Shown here: in pieces, positions 51,227 through 62,501 of the stretch
Layout: each line of letters starts with the position of its first letter
Position numbering within the stretch: the stretch's first letter is position 1
Source of the DNA: Streptomyces sp. MMG1121
GTDB taxonomy: Bacteria; Actinomycetota; Actinomycetes; Streptomycetales; Streptomycetaceae
Direction of reading: 5' to 3'
Length of the DNA stretch: 64,000 bases
Assembly (NCBI RefSeq): GCF_001280015.1
Contig: NZ_LGDV01000051.1
Span: 1 to 64,000 of the forward strand
Notes under the pieces: model-generated
Database searches by the model: none
What the model was told of the DNA's origin: nothing
What the model saw: only the letters and a program-made list of their open reading frames with translations
Made by a program: the position numbers and the translations under genes

Positions 51227-52207
51227 GTGGTGGAGCCGCAGCCCGTCATCGTCCCGCCGGCCAGGGCCGCCGTGTTCCTCGTCGTCACTCTGGTGCCCGG
51301 TCGGGAGGACACCGTCCGCGGCCTGCTCGAGGACGTCTCCAGCCTGCGCCGTTCGGTGGCCTTCCGCGCACCCGCCGAGGAACTCAGCTGTGTCGTCGGC
51401 ATCGGATCGCACGCGTGGGACCGGCTCTTCGGCGGGCCCCGCCCGCACGGCCTGCATCCCTTCGTGGACATGGTCGGCCCGCGCCACCGCGCGCTCGGCA
51501 CACCGGGCGACCTCCTCTTCCACGTCCGCTCCCACCGCATGGACCTCTGCTTCGAACTCGCCCGGCTGCTGAACGAGCGTCTTCAGGGAGCGGCCACCGT
51601 GGCCGACGAGGTGCACGGCTTCAAATTCTTCGACGAACGCGATCTGCTCGGCTTCGTCGACGGCAGCGAGAACCCCGAGGGAAAGGTCGCGGACGACGCG
51701 GTGTTCATCGGCGACGAGGACGCGGAATTCGCCGGCGGCAGCTATGTGATCGTGCAGAAGTACGTGCACGACATGGCGGCCTGGAACGCTCTGTCGACCG
51801 AGGAGCAGGACATGGTCATCGGGCGCACCAAACTGGCCAACGTGGAACTCCCCGACGACGTGAAGCCCGCCGATTCCCATGTCGCCCTCAACACCATTAC
51901 CGACGAGAACGGCAACGAACGCAAGATCGTGCGCGAGAACATGCCCTTCGGCACGATCGGTAAAGGCGAGTTCGGCACCTATTTCATCGGCTACTCCCGC
52001 ACCCCGGACGTCACCGAGGAAATGCTGCGGAACATGTTCCTGGGCCGCGAGCCCGGCCGGCACGACCGGATCCTCGACTTCTCGGTGGCGGTCACCGGCT
52101 GCCTCTTCCACGTGCCGACCATCGGCTTCCTCGACGACCTTCCCGACGCTCCGCGCGGCGCCGCGACCACCGGATCGCTCCACCTCGGCAGCCTCAAAGG
52201 AACCTGA
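51227..52207 (+). CDS. DyP-type heme peroxidase with encapsulin-targeting tail
   Basis: About 326 residues. GTG 51227 has GAGGAGG nine bases upstream; ATG 51209 is in frame but that ribosome site would lie inside the gene. The family motif GFVDGSENP (about 141-149) supplies the distal aspartate, the heme histidine is in ADSHVALNT, and the conserved arginine in KIVRENMPFG. The last residues, GSLHLGSLKGT, match the cargo-loading peptide (…IGSLKG) that anchors DyP inside encapsulin shells. The shell gene follows directly but is broken. It oxidises dyes, phenols or porphyrins with hydrogen peroxide. Confidence 0.93.
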   Translation: MVEPQPVIVPPARAAVFLVVTLVPGREDTVRGLLEDVSSLRRSVAFRAPAEELSCVVGIGSHAWDRLFGGPRPHGLHPFVDMVGPRHRALGTPGDLLFHVRSHRMDLCFELARLLNERLQGAATVADEVHGFKFFDERDLLGFVDGSENPEGKVADDAVFIGDEDAEFAGGSYVIVQKYVHDMAAWNALSTEEQDMVIGRTKLANVELPDDVKPADSHVALNTITDENGNERKIVRENMPFGTIGKGEFGTYFIGYSRTPDVTEEMLRNMFLGREPGRHDRILDFSVAVTGCLFHVPTIGFLDDLPDAPRGAATTGSLHLGSLKGT

Positions 52208-53055
52208 TCACGACCACGCCCAGCCCCGCGACCACCTTGCGCCGCGAACTCGCTCCGATCAGCCAGGGGGCATGGAGCGAGATCGAGGAGGAGGCCGCAC
52301 GCACCTTCCGGCGCGATGCCGGGGCCGGCGGGTGGTCGACGTCACCGGCCCCGACGGGCCCGCGCCGGCGGCGGTCGGCACGGGACGTCTCGCCGGCATC
52401 GAGGCGCCGGCCCATGGGGTCACGGCACGGTTGCGCGGGGCGCAGCCCCTGGTGGCGCCGCGGGTGCCGTTCACGGTGGGCCGCGACGCCGTGGACGACG
52501 TCGAACGCGGTGCGCAGGACTCCGACTGGCAGCCGGCCAAGGACGCGGCACGCGCCATGGCGTTCGCCGAGGACCGGGCGGTCTTCGACGGCTACGCGGC
52601 GGCGGGGATCCAGGGGCTGCGTAGCCGCACGTCCCCTCCGGTGCGCGAACTGCCCGCCGAGTCCCGCGACCATCCGGACGCCGTGAGCCAGGCCCTCACA
52701 CAGCTGCGGCCGGCCGGTGCGCAGGGGGCCGTACTCCCTCATGCTCGGCGCCGACGAACACACCGCGGTCAGCGAGACCCCCGGCCACGGACATCCGGTC
52801 GCGGCACACATCGGGCACATCATGCTCGACGGGGAGCCGATCCGGGCACCCGCGATCGAGGGCGCGTTCCTGCTGTCCACGCGCGGCGGCGACGTCGGGC
52901 CGAGGCTCGGCGAGGACCTGGCGATCGGCTGTACGGCACACGATGCCACGCACATCGAGCTGTACTTCCGCCAGACCCTGACGTTTCTCGTCCGCACCGA
53001 CGAGGCCGTGGTGGCACTCAGTGCAGCGGCGAGTGCGCAGCGCGGCGAGGGCTGA
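52207..53055 (+). pseudogene. Encapsulin shell protein gene, decayed
   Basis: The product would be a family-1 encapsulin: LRRELAPISQGAWSEIEEEA, then in a second frame GRRVVDVTGPDGPAP, PFTVGRDAVDDVERGAQDSD and FAEDRAVFDGYAAAGIQGL, then back in the first frame GPYSLMLGADEHTAVSET and APAIEGAFLLSTRGGD to YFRQTLTFLVRTDEAVVAL. Three defects are seen. The start reads ATC at 52207, where TGATG would overlap the DyP stop and AAGGA is well placed. A -1 shift occurs near 52310-52330. A +1 shift occurs at the G5 tract 52724-52728. The middle-frame detour prevents read-through because the first frame stops at 52684. Confidence 0.82.
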
Positions 53056-53247
53056 CGCACCCCGGTGCCGCTCTCCGTTTGCGGTGCCGTGCGCGGAGGG
53101 GTTCAGTGATTACTGACCCCCGGAGACCACTGACCCCGGATGGCACGTCGACCTCCGGACCGAGTTCCGACCTCCGGATCACCGGGATCATCGCCCCCGC
53201 GTCACCGATCCCCGCGGATCACCGGTCCGCCGCGCCCAGGAGTTGTC

Positions 53248-55752
<2,505 letters not shown>

Positions 55753-55765
55753 CGGAGGAGGACCC

Positions 55766-56050
55766 ATGGCGCAGCGTCACCACAAGTCCAACAAGCAGGT
55801 CGAGGGAAATCCGGACACGGGTCACGGGCGCGGCATGCCGCGCCGGCCGGACGAGACGGAACTCGACGAGCGCACGCGGGAGGACCGGCGGGAAGCGGGT
55901 CTGCCCACCGGACGGCGGGAGAACCCCGAGGCACCGTACGAGGAGGCGCAGGCCGAGATCGACCGCGAGGTCGGTGAGGGCCGGACGAGGTCCGGCGACA
56001 CCCCACGCAGGGACCGGGACCCGTACCCGCCCAGCGACTACGAGGGTTGA
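55766..56050 (+). CDS. Small disordered hydrophilic protein
   Basis: 94 residues; ATG 55766 follows GGAGGAGG and lies 13 bases after the Clp gene, so it is surely co-transcribed. The sequence is almost entirely charged and polar (QRHHKSNKQVEGNPDTGHGR, DETELDERTREDRREAGLPT) with no hydrophobic core, so it is probably intrinsically disordered. A stress-protectant or adaptor/substrate role for the Clp ATPase can only be guessed. Confidence 0.8.
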   Translation: MAQRHHKSNKQVEGNPDTGHGRGMPRRPDETELDERTREDRREAGLPTGRRENPEAPYEEAQAEIDREVGEGRTRSGDTPRRDRDPYPPSDYEG

Positions 56051-56226
56051 CCCGCCCTCGCCACGACGACCGGCGCCGATCGCCCGTCAGGGCCTTCGGC
56101 GCTGGAAGTCCGGTCCGTCCTCCCCTGCTCGCCCGGCGGTGGAATTGATCCAAGGTGCGAGGAACAGTCCCAAGGCGGATATTTTTCGTATCGAACATCG
56201 AGTCGTTCCCCTGGCAGGAGGTTCCC

Positions 56227-56304
56227 ATGTCCTCGAAGCGCCGCAGGAAGAAGAAGTCGCGACGCAAGCACGCCGCCAATCACGGGCGTAGGCCCCAGTC
56301 CTGA
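56227..56304 (+). CDS. Ribosomal protein bL37 (25 residues)
   Basis: A tiny gene. ATG 56227 is preceded by AGGAGG with ideal spacing and an AT-rich promoter-like stretch (about 56175-56205). The product begins MSSKRRRKKKSRRK and continues HAANHGRRPQS. It is highly basic, with the RRK…ANHGRRP pattern of bL37, the actinobacterial-specific 24-25-residue protein found on mycobacterial large ribosomal subunits. Other explanations (a basic leader peptide) are less likely because of the strong binding site and composition. Confidence 0.82.
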   Translation: MSSKRRRKKKSRRKHAANHGRRPQS

Positions 56305-56394
56305 TCCGGGTCGGGCAGGCCGCTCGTGAAGCACCTCCGGGTTACCATCACCGCGGCCACTTGATTCCTGCGCGGGGCACCTCGGGGGCACGGT

Positions 56395-57870
56395 ATGACG
56401 TCCGCGGTCGTGGTCGGCGCCGGGCCCAACGGGCTCGCCGCCGCGGCCTTCCTCGCCAAGGCGGGGCTGCACGTGACAGTCCTGGAGGCGGCGGACGAGG
56501 CCGGCGGCGGCACCCGCAGCTTCGAGGCACTGGTGCCTGGCCTGCTGCACGACCACTGCGCGGCCGTCCACCCCACGGCACCCGCCTCCCCGGCCCTGCG
56601 CGCGCTCGGCCTCGAACGGCACGGGCTGCGCTGGCGGTTGGCGGACATCGACTGCGTCCACCCGCTCGACGACGGCAGCGCCGGAGTGCTGCTGCGTTCC
56701 GTGGCGGAGACCGCCCGCCTGCTCGGTCCCGACGGCGACCGCTACCGGGCCCTCCTCGCCCTCCCCGTACGGCACTGGGACGCCCTGGCACCCGATGCGC
56801 TCGGCCCCCTGCTGCGTTTGCCCGCGCACCCGCTGCTGCTCGCGCGCTTCGGCCTGCCGGCCACCCTGCCCGCCACCGTCCTCGCCCGCCTCTTCCACAC
56901 CCCGCAGGCGCGGGCCCTGTGGGCCGGAGTCGCGGCACACGCCCTGCGCCCGCTGTCGCGCCCGTTCACCTCGGCGATCGGACTCGGCATCCTCACCGCG
57001 GGCCACGCGGCCGGCTGGGCCGTGGCCGAAGGCGGTTCGCAGTCGATCGCGCGCAGCATGGAGAGTGTGCTCCGCGCCCACGGAGGCACCGTCCACACCG
57101 GTGTCTGTGTCACCGACCACTGCCAACTGCCGCCCGCCGACGTCACCCTCCTCGACCTCGACCCCGGCCAGGTGGCGGCCCTCTACGGCGACCGGCTGCC
57201 GGCCCGGGTGCGGGCCGCCTACCGCCGCTTCCGCCGCGCCCCCGCCGTCTTCAAGCTCGACCTGGCCGTCGAGGGCGGCGTGCCCTGGACCAACGAGCAC
57301 GCGCGACGGGCCTGCACCGTGCACCTCGGCGGCCCGCTCGCCGAAGTGGCGCGGGCGGAGCAGGACGTGGTGGCCGGACGCATGCCCGAGCGGCCCTTCG
57401 TCCTGGTCGGCCAGCAGTACCTGGCCGACCCCTCCCGCTCGGCCGGCGACATCCACCCCCTCTACACCTACGCCCACGTCCCGTACGGCTACGACGCCGA
57501 CGCCACCGAGGCCATCCTGCGCCAACTGGAGCGGTTCGCCCCCGGAGTGCGCGACCGCATCGTGGGCCGCAGGGCCACCCCGCCCGCCGGTTTCGCCGCC
57601 GCCAACCCCAACTTCACCGGCGGCGACATCATCACCGGCGCCAGGACGACCCCCCAGCTCCTCCTGGGCCCCCGCCCGGCCCTCGACCCGTACACGACCG
57701 GGATACCCGGAGTCTTCCTGTGCTCGGCGGCCACCCCGCCGGGCCCCGGCGCCCACGGTCTGTGCGGAGCCGGAGCCGCGGCGGCCGCACTGCGCCACCT
57801 GGGCATCCCGGGCTCCGGGCGGCCCAGCGCGCCCGACGCCTCGGTGCCGGATCCGGACACACGCGCCTGA
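56395..57870 (+). CDS. FAD-dependent oxidoreductase of the phytoene-dehydrogenase-like type
   Basis: 491 residues. The Rossmann FAD site is AVVVGAGPNGLAAAAFLAKA, with LEAADEAGGGTRSFE the typical second stretch. The C-terminal cofactor loop is FLCSAATPPGPGAHGLCGAG. It is a flavin amine-oxidase/phytoene-desaturase superfamily member; no carotenoid genes are near, so the substrate is unknown. ATG 56395 lacks a clear Shine-Dalgarno. Confidence 0.87.
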   Translation: MTSAVVVGAGPNGLAAAAFLAKAGLHVTVLEAADEAGGGTRSFEALVPGLLHDHCAAVHPTAPASPALRALGLERHGLRWRLADIDCVHPLDDGSAGVLLRSVAETARLLGPDGDRYRALLALPVRHWDALAPDALGPLLRLPAHPLLLARFGLPATLPATVLARLFHTPQARALWAGVAAHALRPLSRPFTSAIGLGILTAGHAAGWAVAEGGSQSIARSMESVLRAHGGTVHTGVCVTDHCQLPPADVTLLDLDPGQVAALYGDRLPARVRAAYRRFRRAPAVFKLDLAVEGGVPWTNEHARRACTVHLGGPLAEVARAEQDVVAGRMPERPFVLVGQQYLADPSRSAGDIHPLYTYAHVPYGYDADATEAILRQLERFAPGVRDRIVGRRATPPAGFAAANPNFTGGDIITGARTTPQLLLGPRPALDPYTTGIPGVFLCSAATPPGPGAHGLCGAGAAAAALRHLGIPGSGRPSAPDASVPDPDTRA

Positions 57871-57892
57871 CGGCCGGACACCGAGCGGACTC

Positions 57893-58918
57893 CTAGGACT
57901 CCCGGGCCGCCGAGGTGAGGGACATGTCGGCGTAGCGCTCGCCCGCCACCCGGCCCGCGATCGGCTCCAGCGCGGCCAGCTCCTGTGCGCTCAGCGTGAT
58001 CCGGGTGGCCCCCGCGTTCTCGAGCAGGCGGCCGCGCTTACGGGTCCCGGGAATCGGCACCACGGTCAGACCGTGCACCTGCGCCCGCTGCTGCACCCAG
58101 GCCAGCGCGATCTGTGCGGCACTGGCCCCGTGCTCGGCCGCGATCCGGTGCAGCGGGGCGAGCAGCGCCGTGTTCGCCTTCGCGTTGTCGCCGCTGAACC
58201 GCGGCATCTGCTGCCGGAAGTCCCCGCCGGACAACTCCTTGCTCGCGTCGGAGAAGGCACCGGTCAAAAAGCCCCGGCCGAGCGGTGAGTACGGTACGAA
58301 GGCGACGCCCAGGTCGGCGGCCGCCCCCACCACGCTGTGCTCGACGTCCCGGCTGAACAGCGACCACTCCGACTGCACCGCGGTGATCGGGTGCACGGCG
58401 TGCGCCTCGCGCAACTCGGCACCGGTCACCTCGCTCAGGCCCAGGTGCCTGACCTTGCCCTCCCGCACCAGTTCGGCCATGGCGCCGACCGACTCGGCGA
58501 GCGGGACGGCGGGGTCGCGGCGGTGCATGTAGTACAGGTCGATGACCTCGACGTCCAGGCGCCGCAGGCTCGCCTCGGCGGCCTGCCTGATGTAGGCGGG
58601 ATCGTTGCGGATGGCCCGGTACGCGGGGTCGTCGGCCCGGTACTCGATCCCGAACTTGGTGGCCACGGTGAGGGTGTCGCGGTGCGCGGCCACGAACGGC
58701 GCGAGGAACTCCTCATTGGCGCCGACGCCGTACATGTCCGCGGTGTCGATGAGGGTCACGCCCGCTTCGACGGTGGCCTCCAGGGTGTCGCGGGCCGCCG
58801 CGTCGTCGGTCTGTCCGTAGGCGGCGCTGATGCCCATGGCCCCGAAGCCCTGGACGCCGACGAGGGGGCCGCCGGTGCCCAGTTCGACCTTGTGGATCTG
58901 TTCGATGGTGTTGCCCAT
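57893..58918 (-). CDS. Aldo/keto reductase (MerR-linked)
   Basis: 341 residues. Catalytic Asp and Tyr are in TLIDTADMYGVGANEEF, Lys in LTVATKFGIE and His in DLYYMHRRDPAVP; VPIPGTRKRGRLLENAGA is the NADPH site. It probably reduces a small carbonyl compound. It starts 8 bases after the stop of the MerR gene, so the two form one operon, a frequent pair for stress-inducible reductases. Confidence 0.9.
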   Translation of the reverse strand: MGNTIEQIHKVELGTGGPLVGVQGFGAMGISAAYGQTDDAAARDTLEATVEAGVTLIDTADMYGVGANEEFLAPFVAAHRDTLTVATKFGIEYRADDPAYRAIRNDPAYIRQAAEASLRRLDVEVIDLYYMHRRDPAVPLAESVGAMAELVREGKVRHLGLSEVTGAELREAHAVHPITAVQSEWSLFSRDVEHSVVGAAADLGVAFVPYSPLGRGFLTGAFSDASKELSGGDFRQQMPRFSGDNAKANTALLAPLHRIAAEHGASAAQIALAWVQQRAQVHGLTVVPIPGTRKRGRLLENAGATRITLSAQELAALEPIAGRVAGERYADMSLTSAARES

Positions 58919-58926
58919 GATGGCGC

Positions 58927-59391
58927 TCAGGCCCTTTCCGACGCCCGCCGGGCGTCCGCGTAAGAATCGATCTCGGCGTCGAGTACGGTCAGGGTGTCGT
59001 GCAACTCCGCGATACGCGCGAGGACTTCGCGCCGGGTCTGCTCCAGCATCCGCTGCCGCTCCACGAAGGTCTCCGCTCCCCGGCGGACCAGCTCCGCGAA
59101 GCGCACCATATCGGCGACCGGCATCCCGGTCAGCCGCAGTTTGGTCACGCACGAGAGCCACTCCACATCCCGGTCGTCGAACCGCCGCTGTCCGGCGTGC
59201 GACCGCTCCACCTGCGCCAGCAGCCCGATCTGCTCGTACCAGCGCAGCGTGTGCGCCCGCAGCCCGGTGAACGCCGCGACCTCGCGGATCGTGTACCGCC
59301 CCCGGCCGTCGGGCTCAGGCCGCACCGGCCCGGGCTCCGCGCAGATCTCCACGGACGCGGACTGCGCGGGGCTGCTGTCGATCACCGTCAT
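58927..59391 (-). CDS. MerR-family transcriptional regulator
   Basis: 154 residues. The winged HTH is RYTIREVAAFTGLRAHTLRW followed by YEQIGLL, then FDDRDVEWLSCVTKLRLTGM. A dimerisation coiled coil follows (QRMLEQTRREVLARIAELHD). No metal-binding cysteine cluster is seen, so it is not of the metal-sensing type. It is in an operon with the aldo/keto reductase and probably activates its own promoter on sensing a metabolite. Confidence 0.9.
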   Translation of the reverse strand: MTVIDSSPAQSASVEICAEPGPVRPEPDGRGRYTIREVAAFTGLRAHTLRWYEQIGLLAQVERSHAGQRRFDDRDVEWLSCVTKLRLTGMPVADMVRFAELVRRGAETFVERQRMLEQTRREVLARIAELHDTLTVLDAEIDSYADARRASERA

Positions 59392-59519
59392 GCGGACCAC
59401 GCTAGATCGTTCAAGTGCGCTCCAAGCAAGTGGGTTCCGTGCGGGAGCCTGCCCGGCCCGTGCGGACCGCGTGATGCGAACAGCGCGACCTGACCAGTCG
59501 TTCGTCCAGAGAGGTCCGC

Positions 59520-59639
59520 ATGACCGCCGTACACGGAACGACCCTCGGCAGCCCCACCCACGACGGCTCCGCCGACGCCTATTTCGTGCACCCCGACGGC
59601 GGGGCGCACCGGCTCGGCAGCCTGGTGCGCCCCACCCGC
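59520..59639 (+). pseudogene. 5' stump of a dienelactone-hydrolase-type gene
   Basis: ATG 59520 follows GAGAGG, and the first 40 codons read MTAVHGTTLGSPTHDGSADA, then YFVHPDGG, the N-terminal strand pattern of dienelactone hydrolases. Similarity ends where the convergent SDR gene's 3' end begins (59640). The rest of the hydrolase has been deleted. Confidence 0.55.
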
Positions 59640-60389
59640 TCATGCAGCGTGGCCGCCGTCCACCGACAGCTCCGTGCCCGTCACATACACCGCCTCCGGT
59701 CCCGCGAGATAGGCGACCGCGGACGCCACCTCCTCGGCCGTGCCGAAGCGGCCCAGTGCCGTCATCGCCGCCTGACCAGACGCGAAGGGCCCGTCGGCGG
59801 GGTTCATGTCGGTGTCGGTCGGACCCGGGTGGACGATGTTCGCGGTGATCCCGCGCCCGCCCAACTCCCGGGCCAGCGCCTTCGTCAGCCCTACGACGGC
59901 CGACTTGCTCATCGTGTACAGGGTGGCCCCGGGCCCTGGGACGTGCTGCGTGATGCAGCTGCCGACGGTGATGATCCGCCCGCCGACCCCCATGAGCCCG
60001 GCAGCGGCCTGGGAGGCGAGGAACATCCCGCGGATGTTCACGGCGATGATCCGGTCCACGTCGGCGAGCGACATGTCCTCCAGCGGCTGCATCAGTGCGA
60101 CGGCCGCGTTGTTCACCAGCACGTCGAGGCTCCCGAGTGCCTCCGCCGCCCGGTGCACCGCGCCCGCCGCCTCCTGCGCGTGCGCCGCGTCTGCCCGCAG
60201 GGCGACCGCCCGCCGTCCGAGTGCCTCGACGTCCCGCACCACCTCCGCCGCCGCCTCCTTGCCGTGCACATAGGTCACGGCCACGTCCGCGCCCTCCTGC
60301 GCCAGTCGCCGTGCCGTCGCCGCACCGATGCCGCGGCTGCCGCCGGTGACCAGTGCTGTCCTGCCGTTCAGGGGTGCTCGTGAAGTCAT
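59640..60389 (-). CDS. Short-chain dehydrogenase/reductase
   Basis: 249 residues. The FabG-like pattern is complete: TGGSRGIGAATARRL, NNAAVA, the serine in TVGSCITQ, Tyr-Lys in LYTMSKSAVVGL, and the end TGTELSVDGGHAA. Its 3' end abuts the stump of a hydrolase gene, suggesting that a deletion joined the two. The substrate is unknown. Confidence 0.9.
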   Translation of the reverse strand: MTSRAPLNGRTALVTGGSRGIGAATARRLAQEGADVAVTYVHGKEAAAEVVRDVEALGRRAVALRADAAHAQEAAGAVHRAAEALGSLDVLVNNAAVALMQPLEDMSLADVDRIIAVNIRGMFLASQAAAGLMGVGGRIITVGSCITQHVPGPGATLYTMSKSAVVGLTKALARELGGRGITANIVHPGPTDTDMNPADGPFASGQAAMTALGRFGTAEEVASAVAYLAGPEAVYVTGTELSVDGGHAA

Positions 60390-60537
60390 GTGTCCATTCC
60401 ACCGACGGCGCCCGGGACGTGCTGGCGGCGAACGGACCTCGACCTGACGGGAAGCGCCGACAGCCGGCCGTGGGCGGGCATCACCGCGTGGGGACGGTCA
60501 GAGCAGAGTGGGAACTGCCGGAACAGGATGGGGACTG

Positions 60538-61107
60538 TCAGAACAGGAAGGGCACGAGGCGCTTCGTCCGCCCGCGATAGTCCGCGTACGCCGGGCCGAA
60601 CGCCGCTGTCAGCAGCCGCTCCTCCGCACCGATCCGCCACAGATAGGCTGCCGTCAGCAACGCGGCCACGAGCAGGGTGGCGGGCCAGCTGCCCAGGCCC
60701 AGCGAGTACCCGATCCACACCAGCAGGCTGCCGCAGTAACCGGGGTGGCGTATCAGCCGGTACGGGCCCTCCTGGACCACGCGCTGATCGTCGACCGTGC
60801 GCAGCGTACGTGTGTAGTACTGAGCCAGGGTGCGCATGCCCCAGGCACGCAGCGCCAGCCCGCCGACCAGGACCGCGATGCCGAACCAGCGCACCGCTAT
60901 GGACAGTTGACCCGTCGACGTGACCCCGAAGACCGCGTTGACCACTCCCGCGGCCACATAGCCGACGATCAGCAGCACGGTCGAACCCCGGTCGCGGTCG
61001 TCGGACTGCCAGGAACCGGTCTCCGCGTCCTTTCTGCGGCGCAACAGCACCTCGTACCCGATCCAGCACACGATGCCCAGCAAGGCGAACAGACTGGGGA
61101 GAGCCAT
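60538..61107 (-). CDS. Isoprenylcysteine-methyltransferase-like membrane protein
   Basis: 189 residues from ATG 61107, preceded by GAGGAG. About five membrane helices, then the SAM-binding signature RLIRHPGYCGSLLVWIGY and EERLLTAAFGPAYADYRGRT. Bacterial members methylate isoprenoid or other carboxylates, or are of unknown function. An 11-bp tandem repeat stands upstream. Confidence 0.87.
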   Translation of the reverse strand: MALPSLFALLGIVCWIGYEVLLRRRKDAETGSWQSDDRDRGSTVLLIVGYVAAGVVNAVFGVTSTGQLSIAVRWFGIAVLVGGLALRAWGMRTLAQYYTRTLRTVDDQRVVQEGPYRLIRHPGYCGSLLVWIGYSLGLGSWPATLLVAALLTAAYLWRIGAEERLLTAAFGPAYADYRGRTKRLVPFLF

Positions 61108-61178
61108 CGCGCACACTCCTCACCTTCGGCGATGTCACCATCCACGGTCGCCCACCGCCGCGCCGGACGCACGCACCC

Positions 61179-61210
61179 ACGGGTGGAACACGGGTGGAAC
61201 ACGGGTGGAA
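61179..61210. repeat. Triple 11-bp tandem repeat
   Basis: ACGGGTGGAAC is repeated almost three times (61179-61189, 61190-61200, 61201-61210) about 70 bases upstream of the methyltransferase-like gene. An 11-base period keeps the copies on one helical face. It may be a regulator array or simple slippage. Confidence 0.55.
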
Positions 61211-61279
61211 GGCGTCTCCACCCCACGGGTCAGAACCACACGACGTCGAACGAACGACGGGCGTGGTGAGGCGTCGAGA

Positions 61280-61701
61280 CACGGGTCGACTCGGCGCACC
61301 GCTCCCCACCGGCCGTCGCCGGCCGGCTCGCGGTCGGTGCGGTGGACCTGTTCGGCACGCTGGTGGCGGAGCGGAGCCCGGCCCGCGTCCCCGACGGCGC
61401 GCGCGAACACCTGGTGCTGCGCAGCCGGGAGCACATCGACCGCCACCTCGAGGCCCCGAAGCCGAGCCCGGAGACCGTGGCCGCGGCACACCACATCTCC
61501 GTCCGGTACCTGCACCGCCTCTTCGAGGACGAGGCAACCCCCGTCGCCCGGCTCGTCCAGCGCCGCGGACTCCGGGAATGCGCGCGGGAAATCGCCCGTG
61601 GCGGCACCGCGGTGCCCAACGCGGCGGCGGTGGGCGGGCGCGGGTGTTCCGTGAACCCGTCCCACTTCAGCCGGGTGTTCCACGGGGCGTACGGCCATTG
61701 A
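61280..61701 (+). pseudogene. AraC-family regulator, truncated and mutated
   Basis: The frame reads AVDLFGTLVAER, then the AraC HTH pair SPETVAAAHHISVRYLHRLF and VNPSHFSRVFHGAYGH before a stop. The N-terminal sensor domain and the last residues after the second HTH are missing. The linker before the second helix is altered (AAVGGRGCS in place of the usual ARRWGF). It cannot be full-length; a bare DNA-binding domain could in principle be made. Confidence 0.7.
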
Positions 61702-61856
61702 CCCCGCGCATGGCGGCGGTTGCGCGCGCAGGTGCCGGACCCGCCCGGGACACGGCGACACCCGCCGGCGCCGAACGGGACCGGGTCCCGAGCGGCCGAG
61801 GACACTCCTTCGGCGCCCGGGCGGCACGGTCAGCACGGCAGTGCTGGGGCCACGGC

Positions 61857-62501
61857 CTACTCGGCGGCGTCCGACCCGGTTCCCGGCTCGTTCGCCGCCG
61901 GCTCAGCGGGGGCGGGAACGGTGTAGAAGACGGACGTGCCCTGCTTGGTGCGCTGGGCGCTGTTCCTGGCGACGAGGTTCTCCAGCGTGGTGCGGATGAC
62001 CTTCGTCTGGATCTCCCGCGCGGGATGTGCCTTGCCGAGCGCCTCGGCGACCTCCGCCGCGGAGCGGGGCTCCTTCTGCTCCGCCAGGTGGCCCCGGACG
62101 AGCTCGACGAGAGTGGGCTGAGCCGTCTGCGGGGCCGCCTTCTTCGCCACGGGCTTCTTCGCCACGGGCTTCTTGGCGGCCCCCTTCTTCGCCTCGGGCT
62201 CCGGCGCGCTCGCCTTCTTCGGTGCCTGACCCGCGTGGGGCGCGCTGCTCTTCTTGCGCGGGGCGGGCACCACGGCCGTGTCGGCGGTGGCGCGTGTGCT
62301 GGTCGGGGCCGCGAGACCGAGCGCCTGCCGCATGCTCACGAGAACGCCGTGATCGTGCTGCAGAGCCGCCAACTGCTCCTCCAGCGCGGCGATTTCGGCC
62401 GTGATGCGCTCCTGCTCCTTGGTGTTGCGCTCGAGGTCGTTGGACACCTGGCTGACGTAGTGCGAGGTCAACTCGGTAACGGGTGTGGTGCTTTCAGACA
62501 T
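61857..62501 (-). CDS. Lysine/alanine-rich DNA-binding-type protein with winged helix
   Basis: 214 residues. An N-terminal coiled coil (about 1-60, RNTKEQERITAEIAALEEQL) is followed by a basic low-complexity linker (PKKASAPEPEAKKGAAKKP, then VAKKPVAKKA), like the tails of bacterial histone H1-like proteins. A compact winged-helix-like domain follows (about 135-200, LVELVRGHLAEQKEPRSAAE, then KVIRTTLENLVARN). A chromosome-organising or regulatory role is inference. It stands alone, preceded by GGAGG. Confidence 0.75.
   Translation of the reverse strand: MSESTTPVTELTSHYVSQVSNDLERNTKEQERITAEIAALEEQLAALQHDHGVLVSMRQALGLAAPTSTRATADTAVVPAPRKKSSAPHAGQAPKKASAPEPEAKKGAAKKPVAKKPVAKKAAPQTAQPTLVELVRGHLAEQKEPRSAAEVAEALGKAHPAREIQTKVIRTTLENLVARNSAQRTKQGTSVFYTVPAPAEPAANEPGTGSDAAE

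Noticed and set aside
53060..53247. Search for HspR (HAIR) or CIRCE operators before the Clp gene
   Set aside because: No CTTGAGT-N7-ACTCAAG or TTAGCACTC-type palindrome is present; only short GACCTCCGGA repeats are seen.
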